Shown in pieces: positions 24,001-25,584 of a stretch of DNA of 25,584 bases. A program made the position numbers and the translations under genes. The notes under the pieces are model-generated. The model was not told the origin of the DNA and searched no databases. It saw only the letters and a list, made by a program, of their open reading frames with translations. Origin of the DNA: CAYMKL01 sp964390805 (GTDB taxonomy: Bacteria > Chloroflexota > Anaerolineae > VGOG01); contig CAYMKL010000098.1 of assembly GCA_964390805.1 (NCBI GenBank), forward strand, positions 1 through 25,584. Direction: 5' to 3'. Numbering within the stretch: the stretch's first letter is position 1; each line of letters opens with the position of its first letter.

Positions 24001-24991
24001 GATCCAGGGCAAGCTGGTCCAGCAAGTCTTGCCCCAGTATGTCGGCCATCACTTGCGCATCGGCGGCAAAGGCAGTCGTATCGTACTCTGTCCAATCTCC
24101 CGACCAATCTCCCGAGTCCGCGACACGGCGGAATATGGTAAAGCTGTCTTCAGGGCCGGAACTGCCGCCGCTGGGGTTCCAGCGCAGCAGGATGCGCCGA
24201 TTCCCATTTGGGTAGTCTTGGGCCCAGGCCAGTTGGCGAGCATCACACAGCCCATGCCACGCAGCGGCTATGGACTCGACATCCCACATAGTGATCACGC
24301 CGTCGCCATCCAGGTCCTGTTGGGGCACTCGGGGCTCTCCGCCAAGGCTGGACACAGCCATCATGATGTCGCCGACGTCTACCATATTGGGCTTGCCGCC
24401 TACATCCTCCTGGCAGGCAGACTGGGGTCTGAAGATCAACTCGATCTCGTTGATGGCGTCGAAGTTATCGTCCCAGCGGAAGCGCACGTGGCGGGCCTGC
24501 ACCGGGCTGTTCACGTTCAGCCACGCCGACCAGCCATACATAACCGAGTGCCAGGCGTGGGGTACGTAGTTGACGTAGTCCTCCCAGCCATTGGTGGTAT
24601 CGCCCGTGAGGTCGGTCCAGTTCACCCCGTCCAGGGAGTAGGAGACCCCCTCGCCCTGAAGGCTGCGGTGACCACTGGTGTCGGTGCCATCACGGCTCAT
24701 ATAGCGGCGGAGTGCGGAGAAGAACCCGACGCAGTTGAAGTCAACCTGAATGTATTGCCAGTTGTCGTAGCTGCTGTTAAAGAAGGTGGCCGTGTCGTCA
24801 TCGTAGGCCATGGCATGGGTGGTGCTCGCTTCTCCGGCTTGGTCGCCGGTGACGACCGGGGTGCAGTCTGCCCCGGACAGCCTGCCCTGGGCAGTCGAGA
24901 GTCCGACTGCTACACCAATGATGGCCACCAGGATCAAAGCCAGAATCAGTATCACAGCACTCGGCCTGCTCCAACCAAGTTTACGGTACAT
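18017..24991 (-). CDS. Giant secreted multidomain protein (discoidin-, dockerin- and Fn3-like)
   Basis: A 2324-residue protein starting at ATG 24991, with GAGGAGGT six bases upstream. Residues ~11-31 are the hydrophobic core of a signal peptide, with probable cleavage near STAQG (~35). Residues ~43-188 resemble an F5/8 C (discoidin) carbohydrate-binding domain. Residues ~196-248 form a dockerin-like segment with two EF-hand-like halves (VDVGDIMMAVSSLGG and DLDGDGVITMWDVESIAAAW). Several fibronectin-III-like modules follow (~255-900; for example PEPITDLHLEVMV near 578 and WYRVQVRDNAGNWSPPG). The remaining ~1400 residues are beta-rich, acidic and unrecognised, ending in a Trp/Cys-rich stretch (RWWDDSWCWTCGAEV) and the C-terminus VDFGCESPF. 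I see no catalytic motif, LPxTG, SLH domain or C-terminal TM. An extracellular binding or structural role is inferred. Confidence 0.85.
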   Translation of the reverse strand: MYRKLGWSRPSAVILILALILVAIIGVAVGLSTAQGRLSGADCTPVVTGDQAGEASTTHAMAYDDDTATFFNSSYDNWQYIQVDFNCVGFFSALRRYMSRDGTDTSGHRSLQGEGVSYSLDGVNWTDLTGDTTNGWEDYVNYVPHAWHSVMYGWSAWLNVNSPVQARHVRFRWDDNFDAINEIELIFRPQSACQEDVGGKPNMVDVGDIMMAVSSLGGEPRVPQQDLDGDGVITMWDVESIAAAWHGLCDARQLAWAQDYPNGNRRILLRWNPSGGSSGPEDSFTIFRRVADSGDWSGDWTEYDTTAFAADAQVMADILGQDLLDQLALDLRDPPKDPGQEVPPLTEQEVYDALLANFAWATLLADRYYQVALAIGAAYLDLAVPANEVMEYYVARTGAAWPRFGPVSIVPNAAIPAPTNLRESSVFDGPPGLGERPSWRLFNVEERYNWDAFQSDARADGRVFLIWDLPPGDGDWPNYPAIAGYNVYRRRWGWEGSEWELTNPPATNGVGNQLIRPGHPGDGEDCDDDAFFQDDLKTIFADSDPNDIYRKWDYKACPVDLLSNEGTCSSVITVPVRELGSPEPITDLHLEVMVEPNGHITVTWNYTDDLEISLPLLFFVTRSPTATLPITSWTELEPLGIPYPVASPTFTLTFTDTPPVGTSFWYRVQVRDNAGNWSPPGRMDLAGLFPREAPDLDPIPYDDVNCANNSPAINLTGLDPSFRQIVIYRAFDQAAPLPWHLIKRVLVEDNSATFLDSYIPPFATIVYYRLEGVDGHGNTSNQIEYCTVLDPGHPPRNPTITVTDVVTDVETGIVEYTLTFDDGGDGTPGVDGHEVTITQPQSGAEGNITTTTTITNGQALVGVPPGATLMVKVQSTNANGESEGTVVWLRNVNDFLDTNRHMTGIKSLFAVEWASGPSNPEVYIHIEALFPDQWEFAPWVAVFRQILDGGSWMQVTPVQALDNSSWFDDPRRGPVATWVVADTADLSVNETYNYTALAFSPTSFEVLGYWGTVELGPRVTPTPDYIKLTYPLRPPPSFPDNCIFEGPEYLPQILLHNGWTINVDSLVVECNDSGWDPNGIYGTGFLTPWFEEELPIEFVNIAVDGAGRLTSGRIMLDLDDENLNLDFATSELDRFKTHFLGFEFLPNEANVELILNLPITVVDPTAVDPQASRNRRVFGVFADLGTDLSFQPLLVNTPGQRCDNADPALHLLDENLPWRLHSDSMAFGPGSISLGGKVCTSDRLGYTPPVIGSPADPDNNLGFMRERYTSINAIVTKDGLQGSFATVNAISYVTSLPAGAVVSASGASVDIDASQIVSGALTNAGLRLEYFKAGTDTTYVRASGELVSGYRPNPDPDEDDVIPGSEVCEPDIYVQDDILRVERNGVLLADLGLSGNLQSCLFAVSWPGFFVAPPFLADVEGTFFAAAAVFEDKNTTPAPMPAENAWSRLPEPITGGDLDPGININRRGGSVWYSAYPDASFDDVDMDLYVRRGGVSENLIINPDGIARENYLHYQVTILNFDAVFLDNAILEADIQTELFLPYPSDVVLPLNETEWEGENRPLAGDIIGPVDPFLHKYWEFEQTPSTWWYEPYNDGKDPRQKKILALRGTAVITGLGPKATSLAETDDFVTVPIISQWFPNGDYGDIEVTGSGSASGQLDYYRVSGVPYALTDVKLSRYYSTLMKISSLPDTLGLELDDTLLELPDELLDAEGKLTPESLKACSTTGDGVGCGFVVLDGNGCVEYFGGVERYKDGAARATSVSQFLGDEPLGAFPIAINSKLGQLTQAVIEELSLRWSWPVVNDLVDFDIPVKFLGNSAGGALVGVLAGQNLEVIETDIAAIVTIHFDERPDINSFGSEFGIFVGGTASQAAFRALAMHRPREDGDPGVKAFDDWDDVKDDVTVWATKFGYTLTLGLYDPDDDDVVDLAEDIWTGWGENSFDKAFDILEPIFMPSDVQDPVYGLTSFSSGQILENAGVSVEKGLGQAIFFASGDSFNVKSLRFGMQFAVNLGEKEPDELALLQVDWINLNYNRDAEWIIRLDNAKSFLLGDVTEIDGIVLIGTKEGFERVEGGVTINQYTISAGIFDFEFRDVAAVLGGGKFDGRKFQYFGFQGVAHVTVAGSRFVLGGAVLFGIIDPGSPVLREAGFGNLMDKFGAHPGDVNRLTYEGAYVAVMGGFPLISYSCLAELSVGAEVRVWHFTPSDGSDSVWGGKIQGSVYGTVACIFSGRGTVALTIEEVAPEGFSEGHRECTKPKSEGENCFAATGQAWAAVGIGFCDPEYWYTWEGRWWDDSWCWTCGAEVLVTYIKPGGFELGVDFGCESPF

Positions 24992-25584
24992 GTGAGACCT
25001 CCTCGGTGTCAGTTGATAGTCACCATGCCCCTGCGGGGCACCATGAACCGTGAAAACACCCCTAAACGAGTTGAGGACTCCGGAGCCCCGAACTTGTTCG
25101 GGCTATTTTCAGAATAGGACTTACGCAGCACTGAAGGTCCTGTCGGCACAGGCTGCCACGAAAACAGTGAGGCGGAGGCGCTGGATCAGCTTCCGGAACG
25201 GACTGCCTCCTCAATGCAAGCACGCAACGCCTGGACCTGCCGTTGCACGAATCCAGACCGGAGGATACCCACTAAGCCTGAAACAACAGAAGCCAACCCT
25301 CTCCTCACCTGCGGAAAAGGTTGGCCTTCAATGTCTCATACTCTCACCTCCTGTGTTGGCTATTGGCTGCGATGGAGGCAACGATGGCTAGGTGTCGGTC
25401 AATATCTGCTTGCTATCTTCACACTCTGAGGAGATTGAAGACGGGCAGTAGTTATGCGGCTCTTTGGCCTTTATCAAGGGAAATAGCGATAAAACTTCCG
25501 TCTGTGTAAAACGCGCATTACTTCAACGTGGCCTTGGTCTTCGTTTCGGCCAATAGAGCTAAATCGGTGGAAAAGGTCAAGGGT
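24992..25584. other. Upstream region of the giant gene, no supported gene
   Basis: These ~590 bases hold the ribosome site of the giant gene (GAGGAGGT at 24998-25005) and a small TGCCCC-TGC-GGGGCA hairpin (25026-25040) in its presumed leader. They also hold an imperfect inverted repeat AGCCCCGAAC/GTTCGGGCT (25084-25104). The plus-strand frame 25050-25391 is open but has no ribosome site and a shadow-like composition. At the extreme right a minus-strand frame ends with TAA at 25518-25520 after 21 codons (ending LAETKTKATLK), which could be the tail of a gene entering from outside; this is too short to call. TAGGACTTACGCA at 25117-25129 resembles insertion-sequence ends that I remember, but no transposase is present. 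Confidence 0.4.

Noticed and set aside
24029..25117. 362-codon plus-strand ORF opposite the start of the giant gene
   Set aside because: It lies antisense to a well-supported signal-peptide/discoidin/dockerin coding sequence, has no ribosome site, and its composition is that of a shadow frame.
25050..25391. 113-codon plus-strand ORF upstream of the giant gene
   Set aside because: No ribosome site, no recognisable domain and low-complexity, shadow-like composition; possibly part of degraded mobile-element sequence.

Overview
The window looks like a chromosomal segment of a Chloroflexota bacterium (Anaerolineae-like), probably from a metagenome. This is inferred from protein style rather than from any marker gene: HisKA_7TM sensors, HisKA_2 kinases with GAF/PAS inputs, a tandem-GNAT acetyltransferase, a GPH/SLC45-like MFS carrier, a very large secreted protein with dockerin-like and fibronectin-like modules, and hairpin-rich intergenic repeats.

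Region 1 (1-13969, all minus strand, transcribed right to left) is a tightly packed array of membrane sensors and c-di-GMP enzymes. In transcription order it holds: a 7TM-PAS-GGDEF gene split by a frameshift; a 7TM-PAS histidine kinase; a decayed receiver (REC) fragment beside a hairpin element; a membrane PAS-PAS histidine kinase; a PAP2-type phosphatase; a PDZ/multi-TM/GAF-GAF histidine kinase; a short two-TM histidine kinase; a second decayed REC; two REC-PAS-GGDEF diguanylate cyclases; and the start of another 7TM protein cut by the window edge. The four kinases share a nearly interchangeable HisKA_2/HATPase core on unrelated sensor halves, and the GGDEF domains are also close paralogues. 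The array therefore appears to have grown by duplication, module swapping and partial decay. No DNA-binding output domain is present, so the likely output is c-di-GMP made by the REC-PAS-GGDEF proteins after phosphotransfer from the kinases.

Region 2 (13970-14308) is a compact control region. Two divergent sigma70-type promoters have overlapping -35 boxes: one drives the signalling array and the other is a perfect consensus promoter facing right. The rightward transcript carries a 30-codon ORF with a ribosome binding site, then two intrinsic terminators whose arms can also pair with each other. Beyond them lies a double-GNAT acetyltransferase (14309-15262).

Region 3 (15263-18016) holds a small secreted protein on the minus strand, an MFS transporter on the plus strand with a recognisable promoter and terminator, and several hairpin or MITE-like intergenic repeats. 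One terminator-bearing repeat occurs twice.

Region 4 (18017-24991, minus) is a single 2324-codon secreted protein with a signal sequence, a discoidin (F5/8 C)-like domain, a dockerin-like calcium-binding segment, fibronectin-III-like modules and a long unrecognised beta-rich C-terminal half. The last ~590 bases hold no gene I can support.
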